From assembly GCF_015832195.1 (NCBI RefSeq), contig NC_052020.1, positions 6,206,254 through 6,270,253 on the forward strand: DNA of 64,000 nucleotides, read 5' to 3'. Below, in pieces: positions 23,971 to 36,800 of the stretch; position 1 is the stretch's first letter, and every line of letters starts with the position of its first letter. The translations under genes were made by a program, and so were the position numbers. The stretch comes from Motacilla alba alba (Eukaryota > Chordata > Aves > Passeriformes > Motacillidae). A model generated the notes under the pieces. The model was not told the DNA's origin, searched no databases, and was given only the letters and a program-made list of their open reading frames with translations.

Positions 23971-26764
23971 TATCTTTTGCAGGACTGGAAGCAATGATGT
24001 GCACAAATCTCAAACGTGGGTTTAAAGGCATAAAATTTTCAAGCCCAAAACCGGGTTCATTTCACGTGGCATTAGTCACAGCAGCCCTGGCTCTTACAAA
24101 AACAGGATATGGAGAACAACTGACATTTTGCTCACTCCGACTGCATCACCCAGCACTTCTTTAAGTCTTGAATGCCCTGATTTGAGATGCCCCAGCTGCA
24201 CCTCATGGCAGCAAGGGCTCAGCTTTCCCCTGGGCTTCCCTTTGGCTCGGCCACCTCGGGGGTGACATTTCCAGCAGCTCATCCTCCCTGGATGAGCGAG
24301 CGCCGCATGCCACGGGCACCGCGCATCGGCGCGCGGGCTCTGACCCAGAAAGGCAGGGATGAGAAGGGGCTGATGAGATAAACTGTGCCTGTCCCGAGCT
24401 CAACACCAACACAGCCACGCTGCACTCGCAGCATACCCAGCAAAAATATCTGTTCTTCCCGAGGATTTATTTTTGTACAGCGTTTCCACAGTAAACAAAC
24501 ACTCCTGATGGAAACTGTGTCAACAGTGCTGTTGGAAAATGTTAGACCAGACACCCTGATCACATTTTCAAACTCCTTTTTGTTCTTTTTTCACAAAAAA
24601 AAGAAGCTGTTGGGATTTATTTGCCATCTGATTAATACCTCTGTATTAATTTTTACTTATTATTTGGCTTGGTTTTAAATTTTTATTGGAACCTATTCTA
24701 GGTGGAAACATTGTTCTTTGAATAGTTATAGTGGTGAGACAGAGTATAAAATAATGGTTTCTCTAACATCTCCCTTTCCCACCCAGATGCTCATAAGCAG
24801 GCTTTACTTCCATTAGAATATTCATGGGATATAAATAATAAAAAAAGCATGAGAGCTGCTAGAGTGTAGGTAGAAAATTTACTCTCCTTGCTAGTTCTTC
24901 ATTTTCACCTAACTTCCCTGCAACTGGTCCAATAAGTTGAAGCAAAACCTGTCCTTTGAGAGAAACTTCTAAGCAGTTAACAATGTACTCCATCTTCTAA
25001 ATCCACATACTGCCAGAGGATATTAATGTAACAGGCCCATCCCTGATAATGTACACTGCTGCCTATGAAGACCAGGGGCTGGGGAAGCTAAAGAAATGTT
25101 TTTCAAAATTAAGCAGAGGAAATTTCTTTCTGTGCTTAAGCAGATGGTATGCACAGAAAATTTTAAAACAATCTTATTTCCAGTCTCTCCCAGGACAGTT
25201 CTCCACCCACCAAACATAGCCTGTTTTCCAAAACATTGTTTTCATTTACCTTTCACTAACTGAGCAATTTTCCACAGGCTCTTGAATTTTCTTTGAGCCT
25301 CTACAGATATCATGCATGTAGTGGACAAAGTCTTGTGTTCAAAAGCAAGAAATGAATATTTATGTTGTAAAAGTTATGGCTCATTATTAGACAGTATTTC
25401 CCCCCAAACTGTTGAGGTTTATTTTAGTAACTAATCAGCAGACATATGTTGCCTTATAAAGCATTACTACTCCATCTGCATAATTAATAGTATTTAAAGC
25501 ATTCTTGTAAAAGTACAACTCAAGGTGCATTTACTAACACTTTGTGAATCATTTAAGTTTGAACTCTTTCAGTTGCACTGTAGGTTTGCTATTTATAGAA
25601 ACAGGAATTGAAATAACACAGTTTTGTTTGGAGTTTAATGGCTATGTCTCCTTTAATAGCCACAGAATTTTCAAAGCAGCTACCAAATACGTGAATGAAG
25701 ATTTGAAAGGATTGGAATATTTCAAAATTCTTCTTTATAAACTTATTTTGCTTCATGACACTTTGATTGATGTACCCTGTTCAAAGTACCAAACTGCTAA
25801 CAGCCACATCTTTCAAAAGTAGCTGTTAGCAACTTAGTGAGTTTATTTATGTTGTGGATATTCTTTCTGGGAGATATCAGAAGTTGCCTGTACATCTAAT
25901 TCTCTAAACTTCTTTTGCAAGACTGCTGGTGACTGTTTTTGCCATGTTTGACTCTTCCCTGGCAGATCCAGCACAACAGGATGTGCTATTTAGTAAGTTA
26001 GTCATCTTGAACATCTTTGCCTTTCAGAGCACAGAACATTAAGCTAAACTAAGCTTGCACTGAAAAGGACGCCAGGGTTTCACCAAAAGAGTTTTACAAG
26101 ATGCAGTCAACACTTTACATTATTTGTCCTTTCTTCAACTCGTGTTTTGACATTATATTGCTACAAGAGAATCAGTCACCCACACCTATTTTTAAGCTAT
26201 CCAGGTTTAGAAATGATTCTTCCATTTCTATAAATCAGATTCCTTTAAACACAGCAACAAGCAAGAGTATTATTAATTCATTCTAATGAAACAAATCTGC
26301 TTTCAAAGCAGTGGCCCCAGTTAATCAGGTAAATGGATGAGAATGGTAAAAAAACAAACAAAAAACCAACATCACAAGAATGATTTGCAACGGGTTTGTC
26401 ATTTCTTCCAAATGTTTTGGGCCAGCCACGAGGCCTTGTCTGACTCAACTCAGCTGACTGAAGTCCCCAGGGCATTGAGTTTAACATACTAAAGTGCACA
26501 CTTAGCATGATTCTGACAGTTCTCCTATGCCCCAAAGCACTCCAAGATGCCCCAAGTTCAGGGTTATATTCAGCTGGAAAGTACTATCAGCTATCCTTCT
26601 CCATGCCATCCAGAAGAGAAAGGCAATAAACCCCAACTATCCTTGTTAGCAGGGTTTTGGGTTGTGTTTCCATTTTAGAGCTAAAATATTTCAGACCAGT
26701 TTGTAGAATGAGAGAGTCCCAAACCCATTACTTATTGTGGAGTGGTTCTCTTCAGGAATGTCTT
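23971..26764. other. non-coding stretch, nothing recognised
   Basis: No supported gene or transposon. A short GC-rich patch at about 24240-24360 contains several CpGs but no convincing exon or island. Confidence 0.5.
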
Positions 26765-27075
26765 CAGCTAGACCAGGTTGCTCAGAGCCCCATCTCCTTG
26801 CTCCTGTGTTTCACCACCCTCATATTGCACAAAACTCCTTCTCTATACCTCATCTGAATTGACCTCTTTCAGTCTGAAACCATCACCCCTTGTCCCATCA
26901 CAACATGCAATCCTAAAATGTCTGTGCCCACTTTTCAGCCGCCCCTCAGGTACTGAAAGGCCACAATCAGGTACCCCCAGAGCTTGCTCTTCTCTGGGCT
27001 GAAGGCTCAGCCTTGGCACAGGGACTGACTTCTACACTCCCCTGGCTCAATCCCACTCCTCAGCCCCAAACTGGA
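26765..27075 (-). mobile_element. CR1 LINE fragment (3' UTR/RT end)
   Basis: On the plus strand it reads 'tagaccaggttgctcagagcccc', 'caccaccctcatatt', 'cctctttcagtctgaaaccatcaccccttgtcccatcacaacatgc', 'ggtactgaaaggccacaatcaggtacccccagagcttgctcttctctgggctga'. This is the standard order of the reverse complement of avian CR1 near the end of ORF2. The terminal ATTCTATG repeats are missing, so this is an internal piece truncated at both ends. Confidence 0.9.
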
Positions 27076-29397
27076 AACTGTACTCCACGCCTTGCAAGTC
27101 CTGAACAGAGGGCCAGGGTGGGAAGGGTGCCAGCTTCCCTCTGGTTAACACAGCCCAGATCACAGCTGAACAGCAGGAAGAAACTAGAACATACATTAGG
27201 AACCTACATTTGTACTACGCTACAAACACACATTATTGCTAAACCTTCAAAAACACATTATTTGAAATAAAGCTACGGTTTGTAATTAATAGGAGCGGTT
27301 ACATTAACAGAAACACATAGAAGGCAATGAAAAAATCTGACAGACAAAAGACTGAGCAGCTTTTTCCTCTTGGGCATAGTCTTTAATAAGAGAATCAGTC
27401 AATCATTCTTTGAAATTCTGCTATCAGGACAAACAGAACATGTCTCCAGGAAATTTAGGATGATGGTGTCTGGAAAACAACAACAAAAAAAAGGCATTTC
27501 CAGAGCATTCATATCTCCATCCAGCATTTAACAGATGCCTTTATAAGCCTTGAGCTGCAAGGACTGGAACAAGAGGCTCTGTGCATTATTCTCTCACCTC
27601 CCCTGTTGAAATCCCTGCCTGTGTTAATACAGGTAACAGATTTATGTTCTTACACTGAATCAAAGAGGTTTGAAACACAATGGTAATTTTTGCAATGCTT
27701 ATCCAACCTAATGGGAATTCACACACACCTCAGAGGAAATTTTACTGCCTTAAGACAGAAGCAGTGTAGAATGTGGTTTAACAACATTTGGTATTTTCTG
27801 ACCATTAAAACATTCTGCCCCACCACAACAAACTCATATTTTAGAGACACGTGGGCCCAGTGTCCTCACCAGTTTCAGTACCAAAAGTGGGCTGCTCACA
27901 AGCCAAGGAAAAATGTACAGAAAACATGAATTACTAAATTATTCCTAGTCACATTAGAAAGCATTGCTCACCTGCAGGCATGTTTTGATGGTTTCTGGTG
28001 GTCCAGCAGGCCATCGTTGGACTCTAGACACTGAAGATTCCTGTGCAAGTCAGCCTCAAAGGCATACATTTGCCAAATCTTTCTTGCACATGAAAGAGAA
28101 AATAGTGAGGGTAAGAAGAGAGAGCAGCTTTCAATGTAGAATAGAAGGAAAAAAAAACAAACCCAGTAGTTTGTTTTTTTTTTTTTCCCTAACAAGACTC
28201 CATTACATACTTCTAATTATATTTACTCAGAAAAAATGTAGGTATTTAGAGTGATAACAAAATTACAAAGGCAGTACATTGCAAAATGTGTTTCCATAGC
28301 TATTGCAGTGTTCTTTCCCAAGATGAATTATTAACATTAGTATCACTGCATTTTTGAGGTCAGGGATGTGGAATCATGAATTCACCACCGACAAGACAGA
28401 GATGCTGCCCACATTTGCAAGGAACAGTCTTAAAATGGTGGCCAAAAAAACCAGCAGCATCTTTTGCTTGCTATTGTGAAGAGTTATGCCTCATCCTATC
28501 AAGGAGGAGAACTGCACGATTTTATTCCTTTCTAGTCCAGGTAGCTCAAATTTGCAATGAGAAATACTGTAACGAGTTATTTACAAGTGGGTGTTACAGA
28601 ATTTCCCTTGCCAAAATTATCCAGCAGATGTGTAAATAATTTTGAAAAGCATCTGGCTCGGAGTTACCAGGTTTTGCACAGGGATGTCACTTTATGCAAA
28701 TTACCCCGTAAACACGTCAGTATGTTTCAAAATAAGACAGAGCAATGGACAAACTGTTCTAACTCAACCAGTTGTGGCAGATGGCAGGATGCAGGATGTC
28801 TGGAGCCTGCCAGATCCATGGCTTCATCTGGAGAGAGGACAGCCTTGGGAGGCACGGCATGTGACTGCTATTTCCTTCCCCCCACCATCCTTTTCTCTTT
28901 ACACCTTCTACATCCAAATCCAGTAGGTGTTAAGAAGATTAAGGTATGAAAAAAGGATATTTAGACACAGCCAGGCAGTCCAGTTAAGGACAGGCAAATG
29001 CCTCAGCCCAGACTTACATATTATCATCAGATGCTCTCCAACAGATACCAAGAGCATCTTAGAGAAACAAAAAACAAATTACAAACACCAAGGTGGGTTT
29101 TCATGTCTAAGGTAATTTGCTTCTGGCAATCTGCTGTTTTGAAGCCTCTTGAACATCAGCCTGGGGATTTTTTTCTCCATAACTCCATCAAATTTTCTTT
29201 CTGAACTGTTAAGTTTTGTTCCCTATTGCATCCTACAAAAGTAAATCTCCCTTTTTAACTAACAATTTTAGAGGAAAATCAAAACAAAACGTCCTCAAGA
29301 GCTCAAAATTTTTGTGGCAACAGTATTGCCCAGGAATTTCATACCAAAGCCCCAGGAAAAGCAGCATTGCCAAACGAAAATTAAAAGTATCATAAAT
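27076..29397. other. non-coding stretch, nothing recognised
   Basis: No supported gene. A 130-codon plus-strand frame at 28557-28949 overlaps two other plus-strand frames and shows no domain or splice structure. Confidence 0.5.
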
Positions 29398-29540
29398 TAA
29401 CATAGAACATCTCAGATTAGAAAGGTCTGACAAGGATCATCAAGCCCAAGTCCCTGCTGCTCTCAGGACTACAAAAACCTGAGCCACAAGACTAAGAGAA
29501 GTCCAGACACTCACTGAATTCTGGCAAAGCTTGGTTGTGT
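29398..29540 (-). mobile_element. CR1 LINE 3'-end fragment
   Basis: 'acatagaacatctcagattagaaaggtctgacaaggatcatcaagcccaa' followed by 'agtccagacactcactgaattctggcaaagcttgg' corresponds to the reverse complement of a CR1 3' end. The terminal GATTCTATG unit is reduced to a single degraded copy. Confidence 0.75.
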
Positions 29541-32500
29541 TCCATATTTACACTCCACATCTATACAGAACTACTTCAGCATAGCCTTGTGCAGAAGACA
29601 AAAAAAACTCCAGTTATTAATTCCAGAGACAGAAGTTTTGTAGCTAGAGCCAAAAAGTTATGGTCTTTTTCAATTTTAATTGTATTTTTTCCCACATGCA
29701 CTCAAATTATGCATTTCTAAAACACATAAGTGTCCAGCACAGACCACTGATGTATTAAAAAAAACCAAACCCTTTCACACTTAAAAACTTTTAAGTACCC
29801 TTGCAATGTTCCTCATTCCATGGCTCAACATATTGCAGTACATATTAAAAATGATAGAATTAAGAGCAATATAAAGAAACAAACAAAAAAAAAATCAGTC
29901 AGCATTGAGTAGTTATCTCCCAGTAGAGTTTTTCAGCTTGCATCCCACACAGCTGGTGCCAACAGCTCAAGAGGGAGTTGGGCAAGATGAAATTTTTTCC
30001 CAGGATTTTGTCTACATTGAAGTCGACATAGCTATCATATTCTATGTTTTAATTCCTGCTTTCTTAATGTCTGGGAGCAGCCACTTCTTTTTGATTCAGA
30101 AATTGCCTTAAAGAAATGGAGAAAAAAAATAGAAAAAGAAAAAAGAGGCTAATTTCATTGTAATGAAGAGCAGCACTTAATTCTGATGACTTTCAACTTT
30201 TGCTACCTCTTTACTGCACACTGCACCCAGCTGCCTGCATGGGGAGGTTTGATCTTGATATTACTGCATGTCTTAGGAAGGTCTTTTTTTAATTCCTTAA
30301 AAACCAGGAAATTGTCCAAGTGTTTTACATATTTCTCCTGACTGTTCAGCAAATGCTCTAATATTTAATTACTTTTAATTTTTATGTTTGCCTAATGGTG
30401 GTTTATGTGCATATAACAGCTCTACTGGAGGTCTTCTATCATGTTCCAGGAATGCACTGCTCAGATTTGGTCTCAGTAAAACCCAAAGAACATTATCCAA
30501 CTAACATTCCTCATGTAATGATTCCTGACTAGTCGTGATGAATTACAAAAAGTCGCAAACAAACTTACTCTAGGAGATTTGTTTTAAATAGCAAAAATAA
30601 CTGCCCTTGTTGCCACATTTATTTTCTCATGGCAAGGCAAAAGAAGAAGCTGGATGCTATGTTAATGCACTGGCTGTTTCCCAACATCCTCTTGAACATC
30701 TGTTGTATCTTTCTCCTAAAAAATGCAAGTAGAATCAGCACTTCCATTGCCTCTTACACAGCAACTTAATCTAGCACTTCTATTACCCAAAAATGGATTG
30801 TAGCAAACAGCCCCTAATATCCTAATGCAGCCAACATTCTTACTTCTCTTTTTAAACCAATGAGAAAGATAAATCTAATATTTCTAAGAACTAGAATATT
30901 TTCTAAGTTTCTGTAAAACTTATAGAATCAATAGGTCAACAGGACATGCAACAGTTAGTAAATTATCTTCTGGTACTACAGTAGCAACAACAAACAGAAA
31001 GAATTATGAAATTAGTTGCTTTGTTTGGAAAACCACCCCAATGGAGTCCTGTTTTCCCCAGTAATCTAACAAAATACTGTTTGTACAAAGACATTGTTTT
31101 AAAAAATCAGAAGTTTTGGAACCTACTGGTTGGTTTAGAATTTGTTTAACAGACTCTACAGCATCAAGTGATGAAATTGAGTAAGAGGAGATGACTGAAA
31201 TAACATATTTCTTTCAGACAATATTAAAACTTCATACTTATCCCTTAGGGTCATATTAAAAATGCACATATGCTCAAGAGACCTTTAATCTATTAATAGT
31301 TTATCAAAGTCACCAAGTTTTAACAGAGTAAAAACCTTTCCCCAGAACGGGGGCTTCCCAATCTGCCCTTCTTACACACTTCTATCTATTACACAGGAAA
31401 CATGAGAAGTTCTGCATCACATTTTACATTCTAATTAATTTCAACTGTGTTCACCTCGAGCATTTTGGAAAGCGAGCTCACTTGCAATCTCCTGGAAAAC
31501 GTTTTCAGAGATATGCAAAATCTCTCAAAACCTAAGTGTTAGGCTAATCCAATAAAACACCCAAAGCATCCCAACTATTCAAAAAGGTTTCATGTTGAAA
31601 ATTCCACCTTGCTGATAAATTTTTTCATGTAAACTTGACTCATGTCAATAATTCACAGCATTATGCAGGAAATAGTTTAAAAGTTCCAGGGTTTTTATAA
31701 ACTCCAAAGAAAACTGTTCATTAGTATTAGAACAAAATGTTTGCTTTCATTTTTCAGCTTCTTTTCCCAGTTCCCTCTGGGTGGGATAAAAATATTTCAA
31801 GCCAAGCTGCAGTTAGTTAATAATATAACTGTGCACACCAAAGAAAAACAGATTCATTAAAATACATCTAGCTGTAGAGATCCTCCGCAAAGCAAACATC
31901 TATCACCAGTCAAAAAGTGCTGACTTCAAAATGAAAGCAGAGCAGCATCACACAAACTTTACCTTCAGCTGAAATTCAAATTATCATTTCAGTACTCTTC
32001 CAGTACAGAACACTTTTTAATTCTGGTATTGTGGCCGCTTTCTTTCTGCTGTTGAAACCAGAACCATGGAGCCAAACAGGAAATTTTGCTAAAAAACTTA
32101 GAAGCATAAAGCTGAAGTTTTATCTGGAAATGAAGGAACATCACACCACCTACAGCCAGTAAAGGCTTTATTAGCCCATCTCAGCTCCACTTAGTGCACC
32201 CGTTCAGCTTTCAGGATTATTCCCAATAGGCTGAAATCCTGACAGTATTAGTCAGAAAAATTAAATTAGTCTTTACCAAATCACTTTGATATAAGTTATT
32301 CCAGGGCTCATTAGATCAATCCTGAACCATTAAAATGCTTTAGTACTGACTGGGAAAGAGTGAGACAATTCACAATTGATTTCCATGCAAGCTAAATTAA
32401 ATTACATGGAGTTATATGTCTAGTTCAAAAAGGGCAAAAACAAGTCAGTGCTGTGTGCTTTTTAAAGGAAAAAATTCCCTAATCTCCACTTCCTACAACA

Positions 32501-32914
32501 GTCTTTTCCAGTTTCCATAGAGAAAAATCCAACTGATACAGGCATCTAGGTGCTGTGATAGTAGTTTGTAGAGATTTTGTTTTCTTTTTTATTTGGGTAG
32601 CATTTAGTGAAAAAATTTGGCTTTTGATCTTCTTTTCCAGAGTAGCCTAAAAAAATAAGACTCAATCTTGGGCCTTGTAAATTCTGCATGTAAGACTTCA
32701 TCTGTGGCAGTTTCAACTTTATTTGGACCATGTACAATTTACATGCAGTCTTTTGCTTATTATTGCTTTTTCATTGTAAGCTTCCATGGCATTTTCCAGC
32801 AGCCATGCACTTGGCTGCCTTCCGATTCATTACTTTTGAAAATATCTCCCCAACAGTTCCTCAGAGTTGAGCACCAAAACCTGATCTGAAGATCTACCAA
32901 TATTCACATTACCT
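29541..32914. other. non-coding stretch, nothing recognised
   Basis: AT-rich sequence with few open frames over 60 codons. No gene, RNA or transposon could be supported. Confidence 0.55.
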
Positions 32915-33870
32915 GCTCCTAATGGGGATCCCCAGAGCTCCATCCTCTGCAACATCCTGAATGACTTGGACACAGGATTTTGGGAGATATTAAGTTAGGA
33001 GCTGATAAAAAATTGGGAGGAGCCGTTGACTTCCTTGAGCCAGAAGGGCCCTGCCTAGAGACCTTGATAAATTAGAGGCCTGGGCAATCACCAATGGTGT
33101 GAATTTTAACAAGGACAAGTGCTGGATTCTGCACCTGGGATGGGCAACCCTGAATGTACAGATAGACTGGGGAATGAGACACTGGAAGGCAGCACCAGAG
33201 AGGGACCTGGGGGTCCTTGGCAAGCTAAATGTGAGCCAGCAGTACCCTGGAGCCAGAAGGGACATCCCTGTGCTGGGGACATCCCTGTCCTGGCACAGCA
33301 TCACCAGCTGGGCAAGGGAGGGGATTGTCCTGCTCTGCTCTGAGCTGGGGCAGCCTCACCCTGAGTGCTGGGGCAGTTTTGGGCACCATAATGGAAAAAT
33401 TTATAAAGGTACTGAAGAACATCCAGAGGAGGCCTTGAGAATGGGGATGATTTGGGAAGGGAAGCTGTGTGAGGATTAGCTGAGAACACTGGATCTGCTC
33501 ATCCTGGAGAGGAGGAGGCTGAGGTCAGAGCTCACCACAATCACAACTTCCTTGTAAGTGGAAGAGGAGGGGCAGGCATTGATCTCTGCTCTGTCTCAGG
33601 TGACAGGAGCCAAGGGAATGGCCTGAAGTTGTGTCACAGGAGGTTTAGGTTGGGTGTCAGGAAAAGGTCCTTCCCCTAGAGGGTGGTTGGGCACTGGAAC
33701 AGGCTCCCCAGGGCAGTGGTCACAGCACCAAGCCCGACAGTGCTCAAGAAATGTTTGGACAGTGCTCTCAGGCACAGGGCGTGACTCTTGGGGTGTCCTG
33801 TGCAGGGCCAGGAGTTGCTCTTTGGAGATACTTGTAGGTCCCTTCCAATTCAGAATATTCTGTGAGAATA
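32915..33870 (+). mobile_element. CR1 LINE, 3' kilobase with RT C-terminal remnant
   Basis: A plus-strand, 5'-truncated CR1 of about 0.95 kb. The left end encodes a degraded form of the reverse-transcriptase segment after the catalytic region (QSSILCNILNDLD). It then reads FNKDKCWILHLGW and ERDLGVLGKLNVSQQY, the conserved CR1 ORF2 C-terminal motifs. Later codons are spread over different frames, so it is frameshifted and inactive. The 3' end runs through 'ccttcccctagagggtggttgggcactggaacaggctccccagggcag' and ends 'ggtcccttccaattcagaatattctgtga', a normal CR1 tail. Open frames at 33099-33479 and 33654-33878 belong to this element and are not host genes. Confidence 0.95.
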
Positions 33871-36800
33871 AAAATTGAGAAAAGTTTTAGACAGGCGTAT
33901 CTTTTTACATTTAGTGCAACTCAATTTGTTATCCCTTGTTATATTATAAGTCAGGAAGAAGAAGCAGTAGTAAGTTTTTCACATAAATGATAAAAGACCA
34001 CCCCTGTGCATAATTTAATCATCATGCCCATTTGAAACTCACTAATGGTTAACCACAGAAAAATACTGCAGAACATTAAATGCTAATAGAAACTCATGTC
34101 CAGTTCTCCATGGATAAATTTACCTGAACACACAGAAATCCCTCAACAAGCTCTGCTTTGCACAAAAAGACGCAAAGTAGTTATTTCATATTTTTGTTTC
34201 AGATTACAAAAAGCTTCCCTTCAGGAGAATCAGTGTAGCACTGAAAGTTGGGCTCTATCCATTACTCATTGGGACACACGAAAGTTACCAAAAATCAGGT
34301 CCTGAGCTGGGAGGTCAGAGAAAGAACACATCTGCAAACTATTCCAGTGCCAAAACCATTACTTGCCATCTAGCATGTGCCACACAACTCACCCAAATAC
34401 CCAAATTCACTTTCAGGTCCACTTTTCCATCGAACCATTTCTATCTCTACAGCAACCTGCTCCAAGCAGAGCACAACAGAACTTGTGAAATTCAACGGAC
34501 ACAGCCACAAGATGTTTGATGATGAACTGCTGTTGGTGGGCATGGGGACAGGAGAAAGCCTGCTGACCAGGAAAAATCAGGAAAAGAGAATCAGAACGCT
34601 GCTGGGAGCAGTGTGTCTCCAACTCTGTCATCACCAACAGCCTCCAAGAGCCCAGGAAAAATGAGGGCACACAACAAGAGCAGAAAGGAAACACAAGCTG
34701 TACCAGGCAGGCTATTCTTCCTAATTTTTAGCAGCTCTGAAATTTAACAGAACAGAGCAGCCCTGGAGACTGAATTTTCACAAGAGACAATGTGGATTGC
34801 ATGTTACACTAATTACAAAACTGTTATTAGTAGTGGAGAAATAGTCTGCCAGTTGGACAGCCTGAGCCCACAGTAAAGTGCAATGTCTGAAAGAGTCAGC
34901 TCTAGAGGCACATGGGACAGCAAAAACATAGCTGCTGTTCTGGAATGGTGCAACACACTCCTGGCAATTACACTGGCTGTTGCTGGAGAAAACATTCAGC
35001 AATGCATCTGAAGAAAAAAAGAAAATATATCCTTTCTCACAGAGATTCACAGGTTCTGTGTGAATTTGTTCAACGGGAGGATTTCAGACTGTCTTAGCAT
35101 GTGATTCCTCTGAGCAGATTAATTTGATACTAGATTTTTGGTCACCTGGAACCTTCTCAAGTCAAATCCATACTCAATGCACTGCTCCGCTCAGTCCCAA
35201 AATAGATTTGTTCTAGCTGTCGTAATAGTCAAGTACAGAAGCAAACCTTGTGGTTTCCCCTCTATAAGGAAAGTAGGGCTTAGAGGAAATGAGGAGTTAA
35301 CAAGCTCAGGCTTTTGCTGTAACCTACGTGACACCCCATAAGTGTCATCTGGAGAGGAATCAGAGATGCATTACAAGACCAAAAAGTGAATTTTTGGCAC
35401 GGGAGGAGCAATTCTGTGCCTTAGAGCACATGCATTACACTGTATGTATATGTACATACTGCACTGAAGAAAGTTCCTATTACACTGTCATCCTTCTAAC
35501 GCCTAAAGCCAAATCATAAGGTCAACAGTTGTGCTACAGATCAATTAGACTCCCTGCAGGTGGTCATTTTCCCCTGCATTAAGTACTGCAATGTACAAGA
35601 AATAGTCTAGTAAATAAAGATGCTTAGAGGTTAAATCTCCTATGAGCACATCTGTCTAGTTGCTGCTTTTTACCACAACTCCCTTAGGTAAAAAAATCAC
35701 TTGTCACACTATATCTATCTTTTAAAGCAAATATACTTCTTCTATTTTATCTGCTAAAAGTGTTTCTGACCTACAGTTAGTGGACTCCTAGCACCTTCCC
35801 ATGCTCCTCCTCCTTGCAGGGCAGCACTAGTAACTCCATAATAACAGCTGCTTCAGTGACATGGATTATAAATGATCTCTTTACCAACAAGTTTTACAGA
35901 AAGAACATATTCCAAAAAACTTTTCTTTAAAGCATTTGCACAGAAATAACCTTGCACTGAAGACTGGACAAAAAGACAGAGAAACTCCAAAAACTGTCAG
36001 GAGCAAGAGGTGAAGGGAACATCTTGCAATGCTTTGGTTTCTAATTAGAATGCAAGGTGCTTGAAGCAAATAGTACAACTGAGATGGTCAATTAAGAGTG
36101 CTGTGATTGTTCTTCTACTGTAAGACCCCCTCAACCTTGCAAAAGACAGAAAATCATTACAAAATCGTTAATGCTTCAGTGTCTAGATAGCTATCCTTTG
36201 GAGAAGAAAAAGCTTATTTATATCAAAATACAGATACGACTAGAGTAATTTTATCTTCTGGTTTCCAAGGAGACAAATGACCTCTATAGACTTCTCCTAA
36301 CAAGTGTATCAAAGTCATATCAAAGCAAGTAAAGCCATAAAAGCCATTAGAAAGTAGCTCAATGCAGAGAAAATCTGCTGCTCAAACCTGAAGTTTAACA
36401 GCTTGGGTAGTTTGCCAACACAGCTTCGCTGTTGGTGTCACTTCCTGAGATTCCTTTTAACAGAGCATTCTCTGTAACAGATATTACCAATCTTTACTTC
36501 AAGGCAAAATAACAGGCAGGAAAGGCCCCAGCATGGCAGCACAGACAGTATATTACAACCAACAGCAGGGGCAATAACCTAACTTTAGCACTCATGGGGC
36601 ACACCTTCCTGAGACCCAAAATCCATCCTTTCACAGCCCATCAGCAACGCCTTGAAGCCAACATTTATGTTGTATGAGCAATTCTCTATTTTAGTGCTCC
36701 AGAATCTCTGGAGGATTCTGCTTTCTTCCTCAGCCAAGCTCAGGAAACCTACTGGAGCCCCACAGGATGTATAATCACATTTTCAATGCCTTCCTAATCT

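Noticed and set aside
33099..33479. 126-codon plus-strand frame that could be read as a host gene
   Set aside because: It carries CR1 reverse-transcriptase C-terminal motifs and belongs to the LINE at 32915-33870.
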